A stretch of DNA of 64,000 nt, from NCBI RefSeq assembly GCF_001418325.1, contig NZ_LIPN01000128.1, positions 1 to 64,000 on the forward strand, given 5' to 3'. Positions 52,388-61,060 of the stretch are shown one piece after another (position 1 is the first letter of the stretch; each line of letters starts with the position of its first letter). Below the pieces are notes generated by a model. It searched no databases. It was not told the origin of the DNA and saw only the letters and a list, made by a program, of their open reading frames with translations. Position numbers and translations under genes: made by a program. This DNA is from Streptomyces atriruber. GTDB lineage: Bacteria > Actinomycetota > Actinomycetes > Streptomycetales > Streptomycetaceae.

Positions 52388-54871
52388 ATGAACGCGCCGT
52401 ACGACGGTGACCGTGGCCAGGGCTCGGGCGGCTCCGCCTCGCCCGGGGGCCCGCCGCCCGGCTCCCCCGAGCACGGGCAGGTGCCCCCACAGCCCGCGCC
52501 GGACATGTACCTCCAGGACGCCTACGACCAGGACCCCTACCGGGCGCAGGACCTCTCCGCCCAGGACCCGGTGACCGAGGCCCTCTACGACCGCGCGGCG
52601 CACCCTCCGCCGCCGCCCGGCACCTATCAGCAGCAGCCGCTCTACGCCCAGCCGCCCTCCTCGCAGCACGCCCCCGACCCGCGCATGTGGGCACAGCCCC
52701 CGGCTCCCGAGCCGGAGGGCCCGACCCGGCACCTCCCGTACGGCGACGACGCCCGCACGACGCAGTTCGTGGGCGTCGACGACCTGGTCACCCAGGCCGG
52801 CGAGGAGCACCACGAGCCGGACGCGTTCGCTCACCTCTTCCGGGACCAGCAGCCGGGCGGCTACCGCAGCCAGCAGCAGGCGGGCCAGCAACAGGCCGCC
52901 TACCAGCAGAACGAGTACCAGCAGAACGAGTACCAGCAGGGCGGCTATCAGCAGGCCGGGTACCAGCAGGCAGGCCAGCAACAGGCCGGTTATCAGCAGG
53001 CGGGCCAGCAACACGCCGGGTACCAGCAGGGTGGCTACCCACAGGGTGCGTACCAGCAGGGCGGCTATCCCGAGAACGACGGCTACGCCCAGGGGAACGG
53101 CAACGGCTACCCCCAGGGCAGCGGCTATCCCCAGGGCAACGACTACCAGCAGCCCGTCAACGGCGGATACCCGCCGGTCGACCAGCCGGTCGTCCCGGGC
53201 CCCGCGGCCGCACCGGCGCCTGCCGCCAAGTCCGGCGGCCGCGCGTCCAGCCTGCTGAAGTCCAGCGCGCTCATGGCGGCGGGGACGATCGTCTCCCGGC
53301 TCACCGGATTCCTGCGCACCCTGGTCATGGCCGCCGCCATCGGCGTCGGCACGCTCAACGACTCGTACCAGGTCGCCAACGTCCTGCCGACGATGATCTA
53401 CGTCCTCGTCGGTGGCGGTGCCCTGAACGCGGTCTTCATCCCACAGCTCGTCCGGGCCATGAAGAACGACGAGGACGAGGGCGAGGGCTACGCCAACCGG
53501 CTCCTCACCCTCGTGATGGTCCTGCTCGCGGCCGTCACCGTCCTCTGCGTGATCGCGGCGCCCATGCTCATCCGCATGATGTCGCCGACGATCGCCGAGA
53601 ACCCCGCGAAGATGGACGTCGCGGTCACCTTCGCCCGGTACTGCATCCCCACGATGTTCTTCATGGGTCTGCACGTCGTGCTCGGCCAGATCCTCAACGC
53701 CCGCGGCCGCTTCGGCGCGATGATGTGGACCCCGGTCCTCAACAACGTCGTGGTCATCGCGACGTTCGGCGCCTTCATCTGGGCCTTCGGCAGCTTCACC
53801 GAGTCCGGCGTCAACGCGGGCAGCATCACGCCCGACGGCGTACGGCTCCTCGGCCTCGGCACCCTGCTCGGCCTGACCGTGCAGGCGCTCTCGATGCTGC
53901 CGTACCTGCGCGAGGCGGGCTTCAAGCTGCGGCTCCGGTTCGACTGGCGCGGGCAGGGCCTCGGCAAGGCCGCGCGCCTCGCCAAGTGGACGTTCTTCTT
54001 CGTCCTCGCCAACCAGCTCGGCATGATCGTCGTGACCCAGCTGGCCACCAGCGCAGGCGCGACGGCCGAGGACCTCGGCTACTCGGGCACCGGCATCACC
54101 GCGTACAACTACGCGCTGCTGCTTTGGCAGATGCCGCAGGCCATCATCACGGTCTCCGTGATGACCGCGGTACTGCCCCGCATCTCGCGCTCCGCCAACG
54201 ACGACGACCCCGCTGCCGTCCGGGACGACATCTCCTACGGCCTGCGGACCTCCGCCGTGGCGATCGTGCCGTGTGCCTTCGCCTTCCTCGCCCTCGGCGT
54301 CCCCATGGCCACGCTGCTGTACGCCGGCTCCGGCTCGGGTGCGCAGAACATCGGCTACACCCTGATGGCGTTCGGGCTCGGCCTGATTCCGTACTCGGTC
54401 CAGTACGTCGTCCTGCGCGGCTTCTACGCGTACGAGGACACCCGGACGCCGTTCTACAACACCGTGATCGTTGCGGCCGTCAACGCGGCGGCCTCGGCGC
54501 TGTGCTTCTTGGTCCTGCCCGCCAGGTGGGCCGTCGTCGGCATGGCCGCCTCGTACGGCCTCGCCTACTCGGTGGGCGTCGGCGTCGCCTGGCGCCGACT
54601 GCGCGTGCGGCTGGGCGGCGATCTGGACGGCGCCCAGGTAGCGCGCACGTACACGCGTCTCTTCGGTGCCTCGATTCCGGCGGCCATTGTCGGTGGCGGC
54701 GTCGGCTTCGCGATCCTGAAGGCCATGGGCACCGGGGCGCTCAGCTCCTTCGTGGCGCTCGTCGCCGGCGGTGTCGCACTTCTCGGTGTCTTCTTCGTGG
54801 CCGCCCGAAAGATGCGGATCGCGGAGCTGAATTCCATGGTCGGCATGGTCCGAGGCCGTCTCGGACGGTGA
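52388..54871 (+). CDS. murJ: Lipid II flippase MurJ (MviN)
   Basis: 827 aa. Residues 1-290 are a cytoplasmic low-complexity tail with Y-Q-Q-A-G and Y-Q-Q-G-G repeats (about 150-255). The MurJ core starts at L-L-K-S-S-A-L-M-A-A-G-T-I-V-S-R-L-T-G-F-L-R and has about 14 helices; the conserved N-D-S-Y-Q-V-A-N and V-G-G-G-A-L-N-A-V-F-I-P-Q-L are present. Translocates lipid II across the membrane for peptidoglycan synthesis. Followed by the pseudokinase gene, which in mycobacteria is fused to MurJ. Confidence 0.96.
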   Translation: MNAPYDGDRGQGSGGSASPGGPPPGSPEHGQVPPQPAPDMYLQDAYDQDPYRAQDLSAQDPVTEALYDRAAHPPPPPGTYQQQPLYAQPPSSQHAPDPRMWAQPPAPEPEGPTRHLPYGDDARTTQFVGVDDLVTQAGEEHHEPDAFAHLFRDQQPGGYRSQQQAGQQQAAYQQNEYQQNEYQQGGYQQAGYQQAGQQQAGYQQAGQQHAGYQQGGYPQGAYQQGGYPENDGYAQGNGNGYPQGSGYPQGNDYQQPVNGGYPPVDQPVVPGPAAAPAPAAKSGGRASSLLKSSALMAAGTIVSRLTGFLRTLVMAAAIGVGTLNDSYQVANVLPTMIYVLVGGGALNAVFIPQLVRAMKNDEDEGEGYANRLLTLVMVLLAAVTVLCVIAAPMLIRMMSPTIAENPAKMDVAVTFARYCIPTMFFMGLHVVLGQILNARGRFGAMMWTPVLNNVVVIATFGAFIWAFGSFTESGVNAGSITPDGVRLLGLGTLLGLTVQALSMLPYLREAGFKLRLRFDWRGQGLGKAARLAKWTFFFVLANQLGMIVVTQLATSAGATAEDLGYSGTGITAYNYALLLWQMPQAIITVSVMTAVLPRISRSANDDDPAAVRDDISYGLRTSAVAIVPCAFAFLALGVPMATLLYAGSGSGAQNIGYTLMAFGLGLIPYSVQYVVLRGFYAYEDTRTPFYNTVIVAAVNAAASALCFLVLPARWAVVGMAASYGLAYSVGVGVAWRRLRVRLGGDLDGAQVARTYTRLFGASIPAAIVGGGVGFAILKAMGTGALSSFVALVAGGVALLGVFFVAARKMRIAELNSMVGMVRGRLGR
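52850..53160 (+). repeat. YQQ-type coding repeats in the murJ tail
   Basis: About 20 imperfect 12-15 bp units around TACCAGCAG or TATCAGCAG followed by GCGGGC or GGCGGC. They encode Y-Q-Q-[AGN]-[GE]. Coding, not CRISPR: there are no unique spacers. Confidence 0.8.
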
Positions 54872-54989
54872 GATGGGCGGGCCCGCACAACCATCGTCGG
54901 CCACCGTGTGTCGTGCATAGCGCCGGGTTGTGGGCACAATTGGCTTTGGCGTCCGACGAAGCGCAATGGATGGGGAGGCAGGAACGACG

Positions 54990-56702
54990 GTGGCGGAACG
55001 GAGCACGGCTGCCGTCGACGTGGCAGACAACAGCGGCGACGAGCCGCTGACCGCCAAGGCGGAGCAGGCCACGGCCGACGGGGTGGCCCAGACCCGGGAG
55101 CGGGACACGGCAGCAGAAGAAGAGGCGGCGGAGACCGACAAGCCGATGAGCCGCGGGGCCTCCTCACCCCCAGAACTGCACAGTGGCCACAAGCTCGCAA
55201 GACGCTATCGACTCGAAGAGTGCGTCACCCGTCTGGACGGTTTCAGCAGCTGGCGCGCGGTCGACGAGAAGCTCCGCCGTGCCGTCGGCGTGCATCTCCT
55301 GCCCGCCGACCATCCGCGGGCCCGTTCGGTCCTCGCAGCGGCCCGATCCTCGGCGCTGCTCGGCGACCCGCGCTTCGTGCAGGTCCTGGACGCCGTCGAG
55401 GAGAACGACCTCGTCTACGTCGTCCACGAGTGGCTCCCGGACGCCACGGAGCTCACCGCGCTCCTCGCGGCGAGCCCGCTCGAGGCCCACGACGCCTACC
55501 AACTGGTCAGCCAGGTCTCCCAAGCCATGACCGCGGCGCACCGTGAGGGCCTCGCGCACCTGCGCCTCACGCCGGGCGCCGTGCTGCGCACGTCCACGGG
55601 GCAGTACCGCATCCGCGGCCTCGCCGTGAACGCCGCGCTGCGCGGCATCAGCTCCGAGACCCCGCAGCGCACGGACACGGAGGCGATCGGCGCACTCCTG
55701 TACGCCTCGCTGACCCAGCGCTGGCCGTACGAGGACGATGCGTACGGCCTCTCCGGGCTGCCCAAGGACGTCGGCCTCATCGCACCCGACCAGGTGCGCG
55801 CGGGCGTCCACCGCGGCCTGTCGGAGCTCGCCATGCGCGCGCTCGTCAACGACGGCGCGACCGCTTCCCGCCAGGACCCTCCGTGCACGACGCCGGAGGA
55901 GCTGGTGAAGGCGATCGGTGAGATGCCCCGCATCCGCCCGCCGGAGCCCGTGTTCACCGCACCGCCCGAGTACCAGCGCACGACGTACCAGCAGGGCACG
56001 TACGGCCGCCCCGCGGCGCATCCCGGAGCCACCCAGCCCGTGCCCACCCCGCTGCCTCCACTCCAGAGCAGGACCGGCAGGGTCCTCAAGTGGGGTGTCT
56101 CCGCGCTGCTCATCGCCGCGCTCGGTCTCGGTAGCTGGCAGCTGGCGGACGCCCTGATGGACCGGGAGAAATCCGGGGACTCCGGTACGTCGCACACCAA
56201 CGACGGTGACGACAAGGGACAGCCGAAGCCCGCGAAGCCGATCCAGATCGAGAACGGCCAGGAGCTCGTCGTCGACGGGTCGTCCCAGGACCCGACGAAC
56301 GTCAGCCACACCTACGACAAGAGCAGTTCCTCGCTCTGGCGCACGAAGACGTTCAAGGCCGGGCCGAGGCTCGCGCCGTACAAGCCGGGTGTCGGTATCG
56401 TCTACGACCTCGGCTCGGAGCAGGACGTCTCCGAGGCGTCGGTGGCCCTTCGGTACAGCGGCGAGCGCACCACGATCTCTCTGTACGCCACGGACTCACT
56501 GACGCCTTCGGCGGACATCGGGTCCATGAAGAAGATCGGCTCCGGCACCACGTCGGACAACACCGTGAAGATCAAGGCCAAGAAGCCCGTGAAGTCGCAG
56601 TACGTGCTTCTCTGGATGACCGAAGTGCCTAACTCGCCTGTCGACGGGTACTACGGAGCGGGTTTCAAGCAAGCGATCACGGACGTGAAGCTCAAGGGCT
56701 GA
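54990..56702 (+). CDS. Membrane pseudokinase (MviN-type) with extracellular domain
   Basis: 570 aa from the GTG at 54990, chosen because GGGGAGGCAGGA lies just upstream; an ATG at 54966 lacks a site. Residues 70-300 have a protein-kinase fold start but key residues are gone: A-V-G-V-H-L for V-A-x-K, H-L-R-L-T-P-G for H-R-D-L-K-P, and R-I-R-G-L for the D-F-G region. A Pro-rich linker, a helix (about 362-385), an Asp/Lys-rich stretch and a C-terminal beta-sandwich-like domain (about 415-570) follow. In M. tuberculosis this pseudokinase is fused to MviN and bound by FhaA; here it is a separate gene behind murJ. Confidence 0.9.
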   Translation: MAERSTAAVDVADNSGDEPLTAKAEQATADGVAQTRERDTAAEEEAAETDKPMSRGASSPPELHSGHKLARRYRLEECVTRLDGFSSWRAVDEKLRRAVGVHLLPADHPRARSVLAAARSSALLGDPRFVQVLDAVEENDLVYVVHEWLPDATELTALLAASPLEAHDAYQLVSQVSQAMTAAHREGLAHLRLTPGAVLRTSTGQYRIRGLAVNAALRGISSETPQRTDTEAIGALLYASLTQRWPYEDDAYGLSGLPKDVGLIAPDQVRAGVHRGLSELAMRALVNDGATASRQDPPCTTPEELVKAIGEMPRIRPPEPVFTAPPEYQRTTYQQGTYGRPAAHPGATQPVPTPLPPLQSRTGRVLKWGVSALLIAALGLGSWQLADALMDREKSGDSGTSHTNDGDDKGQPKPAKPIQIENGQELVVDGSSQDPTNVSHTYDKSSSSLWRTKTFKAGPRLAPYKPGVGIVYDLGSEQDVSEASVALRYSGERTTISLYATDSLTPSADIGSMKKIGSGTTSDNTVKIKAKKPVKSQYVLLWMTEVPNSPVDGYYGAGFKQAITDVKLKG

Positions 56703-56744
56703 GGGATCGGCCCGCCACGGCTCACCGGGGGAGGGGGTTCGACG

Positions 56745-57476
56745 GTGGACAGCACCGCGCACGGTGACATGAGCGATCAGGACCTCCTCGCCGCCCATGT
56801 CGCCGGTGACAAGGACGCCTTCGGCGAGCTGGTGCGGCGCCATCGCGACCGGCTGTGGGCCGTGGCGCTGCGCACCCTCGGGGACCGCGAGGAGGCGGCC
56901 GACGCGGTGCAGGACGCCCTGGTCTCCGCCTATCGCGCGGCACACACCTTCCGCGGGCAGTCCGCCGTGACGACCTGGCTGCACCGGATCACCGTGAACG
57001 CCTGCCTTGACCGGGCGCGCAAGGCGGCCTCCCGCAAGACCTCCCCCATCGACGACACGGAGCGCCTGGAGCAGCTCCTGGAGCCCGAGGAGTCCGCTGC
57101 CGCTCCGGTGGAGCGGGGCGACCTCCACCGCGAGCTGGTGGAGGCTCTGGGCACCCTCCCGCACGATCAGCGCGCGGCTCTCGTCCTCGTCGACATGCAG
57201 GGCTATCCGGTGGCCGAGGCCGCCCGCGTCCTCGACGTACCCACCGGCACGGTGAAGAGCCGCTGCGCCCGCGGCAGGGCCAGACTGCTGCCGCTCCTCA
57301 CCCATCTACGGACGGGGCCGCCTCCGGGCGACGGGGACGGCAGCGAGGGAGAAAGCAGGAAACCCCGCTCAGGAAGGAACCGGACGCAGGGGACATCCGT
57401 CCCACCGGCAGCAGGGCCACGGGATACAGGACCAAGTGATTCAGCTGCCGTGAAGGGCGGAGGTGGGCGAGCGTGA
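56745..57476 (+). CDS. sigM: ECF sigma factor SigM
   Basis: 243 aa. Region 2 has F-G-E-L-V-R-R-H-R-D-R-L-W-A-V-A and A-A-D-A-V-Q-D-A-L-V-S-A-Y (about residues 25-70). Region 4 has L-P-H-D-Q-R-A-A-L-V-L-V-D and T-G-T-V-K-S-R-C-A-R-G-R-A-R (about 145-185), then a 55-residue Gly/Arg/Pro-rich tail. It is 42 bp after the pseudokinase gene and overlaps rsmA by 4 nt, so sigma and anti-sigma are translationally coupled. Matches the order of sigM-rsmA-trxB-trxC in M. tuberculosis. GGGAGGGGG precedes the GTG; a second start at 56769 is possible. Confidence 0.93.
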   Translation: MDSTAHGDMSDQDLLAAHVAGDKDAFGELVRRHRDRLWAVALRTLGDREEAADAVQDALVSAYRAAHTFRGQSAVTTWLHRITVNACLDRARKAASRKTSPIDDTERLEQLLEPEESAAAPVERGDLHRELVEALGTLPHDQRAALVLVDMQGYPVAEAARVLDVPTGTVKSRCARGRARLLPLLTHLRTGPPPGDGDGSEGESRKPRSGRNRTQGTSVPPAAGPRDTGPSDSAAVKGGGGRA

Positions 57477-58477
57477 CAGACACGACCGACTCGGCCGGGC
57501 ACCCGGACGTCGCTGAGATCTCGGATCTGACCGAGGGCCTGCTCTCCCCGTCACGCACGGGTGACGTGCGGCGGCACCTGGACAGCTGTGAGCTCTGCGC
57601 CGACGTCTACGCCTCCCTCGAGGAGATCCGCGGCATGCTCGGGACTCTGCCCGGTCCCCCGCGTATGCCGGACGACGTCGTCGGACGCATCGACGCGGCG
57701 CTGGCCGCCGAAGCGCTGCTGGACTCCACCGCCCCGGAAGGCCTGCATTCGGAGACCGAGGCGTCCGAGCCCGTGTCCGTCGCCTCGTCTTCGCCCGCCT
57801 CTTCGTCCGTCTCGGCTTCCCCAGCGACCTCTTCCTCGCCCTCCGCGGCACGTGTTTCACGTGAAACAACGCCTGCCCCTGCCTCCTCCGGGGCCGGTGA
57901 CCGCCCTGCGGGCCATCCCCGCGCGGCCACGGGTCCGGGCCGCGGCAGCCGCCTGCGGGGCACGCGCAGGCGTACGGCGGTGCTCGGCGCTGTCTTCACC
58001 GCGGCTGCGATCGGTCTCGGCTCCCTGCTGATCCAGACCATGGGCGACGATTCCGGCGGGACGACGGAAACGGCCTCGGGTCGGCAGAGCCCCGCGAGCT
58101 CGTTCTCGGGCGAGAGGATCGAGGGTCGCGTCGCCGACCTCCTCAAGAAGAACGCCCCCAACGAGACCGGCGGGAAGTCGGACGCCTCGACGCCGTCCTT
58201 CGACACCCGCTCCAGCCCGGAGTCCCCCAAGAAGAACTCCCCGAAGACCGCGATCCGGGTAGAGGTGCCGGACTGCATTCAGCGCGGCATCGGTGACAGG
58301 ACTCCGCTCGCCGCCGAAGAGGGTTCGTACGAGGGCAAGCACGCCTACCTCGTCGTGGTGCCCCATGACTCCGACAGCACCAAGGTGTCCGCCTACGTCG
58401 TCGACGCCGCCTGTGTGGGCAAGTCCTCGCCGCCCGCCGGCAAGGTCCTGATGACGCACGCCTACCCGCAGAGCTGA
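57473..58477 (+). CDS. rsmA: Zinc-containing anti-sigma factor (RsmA-like)
   Basis: 334 aa from a GTG overlapping the sigM stop (GTGA). The ZAS motif H-L-D-S-C-E-L-C is at residues 35-42 (His35, Cys39, Cys42). A Ser/Pro/Ala-rich linker contains V-S-R-E-T (128-132), encoded by a perfect parS. One membrane helix lies at about 168-190, and an external domain with two cysteines (C-I-Q-R and A-C-V-G) ends the protein. Binds SigM and releases it on a signal, possibly redox. A mycobacterial RsmA is the adjacent homologue. Confidence 0.9.
   Translation: MTDTTDSAGHPDVAEISDLTEGLLSPSRTGDVRRHLDSCELCADVYASLEEIRGMLGTLPGPPRMPDDVVGRIDAALAAEALLDSTAPEGLHSETEASEPVSVASSSPASSSVSASPATSSSPSAARVSRETTPAPASSGAGDRPAGHPRAATGPGRGSRLRGTRRRTAVLGAVFTAAAIGLGSLLIQTMGDDSGGTTETASGRQSPASSFSGERIEGRVADLLKKNAPNETGGKSDASTPSFDTRSSPESPKKNSPKTAIRVEVPDCIQRGIGDRTPLAAEEGSYEGKHAYLVVVPHDSDSTKVSAYVVDAACVGKSSPPAGKVLMTHAYPQS
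57854..57867. promoter_or_regulatory. parS site, perfect, inside rsmA
   Basis: GTTTCACGTGAAAC in the frame GTT-TCA-CGT-GAA-AC, coding V-S-R-E-T in the disordered linker. Matches the 16-bp form. Confidence 0.92.
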
Positions 58478-58614
58478 CGCCTCGGTCTCTTTCCGGGACT
58501 CTTTCCCCGGGCTTTTTCCCATGCCGTTCCACGGACACTCAACGCTGCGGCCAGCGGTCTTGTGGTGCATGGCACCCCTCACCGCGAAACGCTTCCGTGT
58601 GCTCGGACACTGAG

Positions 58615-58641
58615 GGGAATGCACGCCCCGTAGGATCCGTT
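58615..58641 (+). promoter_or_regulatory. SigR-type promoter of trxB-trxA
   Basis: GGAAT (58616-58620), 18 bp, then GTT (58639-58641): an exact fit to the S. coelicolor SigR consensus GGAAT-N18-GTT, whose best-known target is trxBA. 75 bp upstream of the trxB start. Disulfide stress should induce it through SigR-RsrA. Confidence 0.9.
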
Positions 58642-58714
58642 GGGTGGGGTGAGAGCCATGAGACAGGCACCCACCAGCAGTACGCAGCAGTCCCCAGAGA
58701 CGAGGAATCAAGCC

Positions 58715-59677
58715 GTGACCGACGTCCGTAACGTGATCATCATCGGCTCCGGGCCCGCCGGCTACACGGCGGCGCTCTACACCGCACGCGCGTCGCTGAA
58801 GCCGCTGGTGTTCGAGGGCGCCGTCACCGCAGGCGGTGCGCTGATGAACACCACAGAGGTGGAGAACTTCCCCGGCTTCCAGGACGGTGTCATGGGCCCC
58901 GACCTCATGGACAACATGCGCGCCCAGGCCGAGCGCTTCGGCGCCGAGCTCGTGCCGGACGACATCGTCGCCGTCGACCTCAGCGGTGAGATCAAGACCG
59001 TGACGGACACCGCGGGCACCGTGCACCGCGCCAAGGCCGTCATCGTCACGACCGGCTCGCAGCACCGCAAGCTCGGCCTGCCGAACGAGGACGCCCTCTC
59101 CGGACGCGGTGTCTCCTGGTGCGCCACCTGCGACGGCTTCTTCTTCAAGGACCAGGACATCGCCGTGATCGGCGGCGGTGACACCGCGATGGAGGAGGCC
59201 ACCTTCCTCTCGCGCTTCGCCAAGTCCGTGACCATCGTGCACCGTCGCGACAGCCTGCGCGCCTCCAAGGCGATGCAGGAGCGCGCCTTCGCCGACCCGA
59301 AGATCAAGTTCATCTGGGACAGCGAGGTCGCCGAGGTCAAGGGCGAGCAGAAGCTCTCCGGCCTGACGCTGCGCAACCTCAAGACGGGCGAGACGTCCGA
59401 GCTGCCGGTGACGGGTCTGTTCATCGCGATCGGCCACGACCCGCGCACGGAGCTCTTCAAGGGGCAGCTGGAGCTCGACGACGAGGGCTACCTGAAGGTC
59501 GACGCGCCCTCGACCCGGACGAACCTGACCGGTGTCTTCGGCGCCGGCGACGTCGTCGACCACACGTACCGTCAGGCGATCACGGCGGCCGGCACCGGCT
59601 GCTCCGCCGCTCTCGACGCCGAGCGCTTCCTCGCCGCCCTCACGGACAGCGAGACGGCGGCCGCCGCCACCGTCTGA
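58715..59677 (+). CDS. trxB: Thioredoxin reductase
   Basis: 320 aa from the GTG at 58715 (GAGG 9 nt upstream; longer in-frame starts lack sites). FAD motif [13 protein letters not shown]; redox-active W-C-A-T-C-D-G; NADPH motif [11 protein letters not shown]-terminal [10 protein letters not shown]. Reduces TrxA with NADPH in the cytoplasm. Operon with trxA under a SigR-type promoter. Confidence 0.98.
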   Translation: MTDVRNVIIIGSGPAGYTAALYTARASLKPLVFEGAVTAGGALMNTTEVENFPGFQDGVMGPDLMDNMRAQAERFGAELVPDDIVAVDLSGEIKTVTDTAGTVHRAKAVIVTTGSQHRKLGLPNEDALSGRGVSWCATCDGFFFKDQDIAVIGGGDTAMEEATFLSRFAKSVTIVHRRDSLRASKAMQERAFADPKIKFIWDSEVAEVKGEQKLSGLTLRNLKTGETSELPVTGLFIAIGHDPRTELFKGQLELDDEGYLKVDAPSTRTNLTGVFGAGDVVDHTYRQAITAAGTGCSAALDAERFLAALTDSETAAAATV

Positions 59678-59720
59678 CACCTCTTCCCCCACCGCACCAC
59701 CGAGTTAAAGGAGCCTTCCC

Positions 59721-60050
59721 GTGGCCGACCTGCAGAACGTGACCGACGCCTCCTTCGAGGAGGTCGTCCTCAAGAGCGACAAGCCCGTACTGGTGGACTT
59801 CTGGGCTGCCTGGTGCGGCCCGTGCCGCCAGATCGCCCCCTCCCTCGAGGCGATCGCGAAGGAGCACGGCGACAAGATCCAGGTCGTCAAGCTCAACATC
59901 GACGAGAACCCCGGCACCGCCGCCAAGTACGGCGTCATGTCGATCCCGACCCTGAACGTCTACCAGGGTGGCGAGGTCGCCAAGACCATTGTCGGTGCCA
60001 AGCCGAAGGCCGCCATCGAGAAGGACCTGGCGGACTTCATCGCCGAGTAA
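59721..60050 (+). CDS. trxA: Thioredoxin
   Basis: 109 aa. Active site W-C-G-P-C (Trp31, Cys32, Cys35), cis-proline in M-S-I-P-T-L and the D-F-W-A-A-W lead-in. Cytoplasmic disulfide reductase; also the reductant that lets RsrA re-bind SigR. 43 bp after trxB. A parS and a strong hairpin follow. Confidence 0.99.
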   Translation: MADLQNVTDASFEEVVLKSDKPVLVDFWAAWCGPCRQIAPSLEAIAKEHGDKIQVVKLNIDENPGTAAKYGVMSIPTLNVYQGGEVAKTIVGAKPKAAIEKDLADFIAE

Positions 60051-60061
60051 TCAGTGGCGAT

Positions 60062-60075
60062 GTTTCACGTGAAAC
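60062..60075. promoter_or_regulatory. parS site, perfect, after trxA
   Basis: GTTTCACGTGAAAC, 11 bp after the trxA stop and directly before its terminator. Matches the 16-bp form. Confidence 0.92.
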
Positions 60076-60076
60076 A

Positions 60077-60111
60077 CGAATGGACCAGCCCCGCGGGGGC
60101 TGGTCCATTCG
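60077..60111. terminator. trxBA terminator
   Basis: Perfect 16-bp arms (60077-60092 and 60096-60111) with a 3-nt loop, between convergent trxA and the GNAT gene. Confidence 0.9.
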
Positions 60112-60135
60112 CCGTTCGGGCGCCTGCTTCTCCAC

Positions 60136-60753
60136 TCACAGCGGCCGGAGCGCCGGTTCCTTCTGCACCGCTCCCAGCAGACGGTCAAGCGCTAGCTCGA
60201 CATCTTCCTTCCAGGAGAGCGTCGTACGCAGTTCGAGCCTGAGCCGCGGATAGGCGGGATGCGGGCGGACTGTCTTGAAGCCCACCGCCAGGAGATGCTC
60301 CGCGGGCAGCACGCACGCCGGCTTCTCCCACCTCGCGTCTCCGAAGGCCTCGATCGCCTTGAAGTTTCTGCGCAGCAGATCCTTGGCGACCGTCTGGACG
60401 ATCACCCGGCCCAGCCCCTGCCCCTGATAGCCCGGCATGATCCAGGCCGTCATCAGCTGGACCGCGTCCGGCGACACCGGGCTCGTGGGAAAGGCCGTGG
60501 AGCGCGGAACGTACGCCGGAGGGGCGTAGAGCACGAAGCCCACCGGAACGTCGTCCACGTAGACGACACGGCCGCAGGAGCCCCACTCCAGGAGGACGGC
60601 GGAGATCCACGCCTCCTTCTCCAGCTCAGGAGTCCCGGCCTTTACCGCGGCCTGGCCGCTGACCGGGTCCAGCTCCCAGAAGACACACGCCCGGCAAGGC
60701 TTGGGGAGGTCCGGGAGGTTGTCCAGTGTGAGCGGTACGAGCCGACGCCCCAT
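60136..60753 (-). CDS. GNAT-family N-acetyltransferase
   Basis: 205 aa. The N-terminal part, L-P-K-P-C-R-A-C-V-F-W-E-L, carries a C-R-A-C-V-F-W motif found in a conserved actinobacterial GNAT group near parB. The acetyl-CoA loop is M-P-G-Y-Q-G-Q-G-L-G-R-V-I-V-Q (about residues 108-122). Substrate unknown. Conserved position between trxA and parB in Streptomyces. Confidence 0.9.
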   Translation of the reverse strand: MGRRLVPLTLDNLPDLPKPCRACVFWELDPVSGQAAVKAGTPELEKEAWISAVLLEWGSCGRVVYVDDVPVGFVLYAPPAYVPRSTAFPTSPVSPDAVQLMTAWIMPGYQGQGLGRVIVQTVAKDLLRRNFKAIEAFGDARWEKPACVLPAEHLLAVGFKTVRPHPAYPRLRLELRTTLSWKEDVELALDRLLGAVQKEPALRPL

Positions 60754-60899
60754 GAAGGCGGTTCCTCACTTCCGTCGCCCGCCGCGCTGCGGGCGGCTGT
60801 CAGCGCGCTGCGTTCCTTGAGCAGGCTGCCGACGAATCCGCCGACCACTCCCAACCCGAGGCCCGCGGTCATCAGTCCGGTGCGGCTCATCGTTCGCAT
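60642..60899 (-). CDS. Small overlapping ORF with one membrane helix
   Basis: 85 aa. The ATG at 60899 has GGGGAGG 8 nt upstream. The start M-R-T-M-S-R-T-G-L-M-T-A-G-L-G-L-G-V-V-G is one Gly-rich hydrophobic helix, then a polar tail. The last 37 codons overlap the GNAT gene in another frame, so the C-terminus may be frame noise. The site and helix support a real small membrane protein upstream of the GNAT gene. No family recognised. Confidence 0.45.
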   Translation of the reverse strand: MRTMSRTGLMTAGLGLGVVGGFVGSLLKERSALTAARSAAGDGSEEPPSWGVGSYRSHWTTSRTSPSLAGRVSSGSWTRSAARPR

Positions 60900-60997
60900 G
60901 GCCCCCGCCTCCCCAATGAGGTGCCGTCAGGTGGATGCGCCATACCTGAACGCATCGTATCCACGATGAGATTGCATCGATACCGTAGGAAAGCAAA

Positions 60998-61038
60998 GAG
61001 CGGGCCGTGTTCCGGTACAGACCGGACACGGCCCGCTC
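60998..61038. terminator. parAB operon terminator
   Basis: Arms 60998-61016 and 61021-61038 pair over 18 bp with one bulged T and a 4-nt loop, starting 22 bp after the parB stop on the minus strand. Confidence 0.85.
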
Positions 61039-61060
61039 TCGCGGTGCTGACCTGTGCGAA

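Noticed and set aside
52850..53160. Repeat array resembling a CRISPR or minisatellite
   Set aside because: Units are short, contiguous and in frame, coding Y-Q-Q repeats in MurJ; no unique spacers or cas genes.
52079..55192. 1037-aa minus-strand frame opposite murJ
   Set aside because: Long only because GC-rich codons lack stops; murJ on the plus strand has clear motifs and helices.
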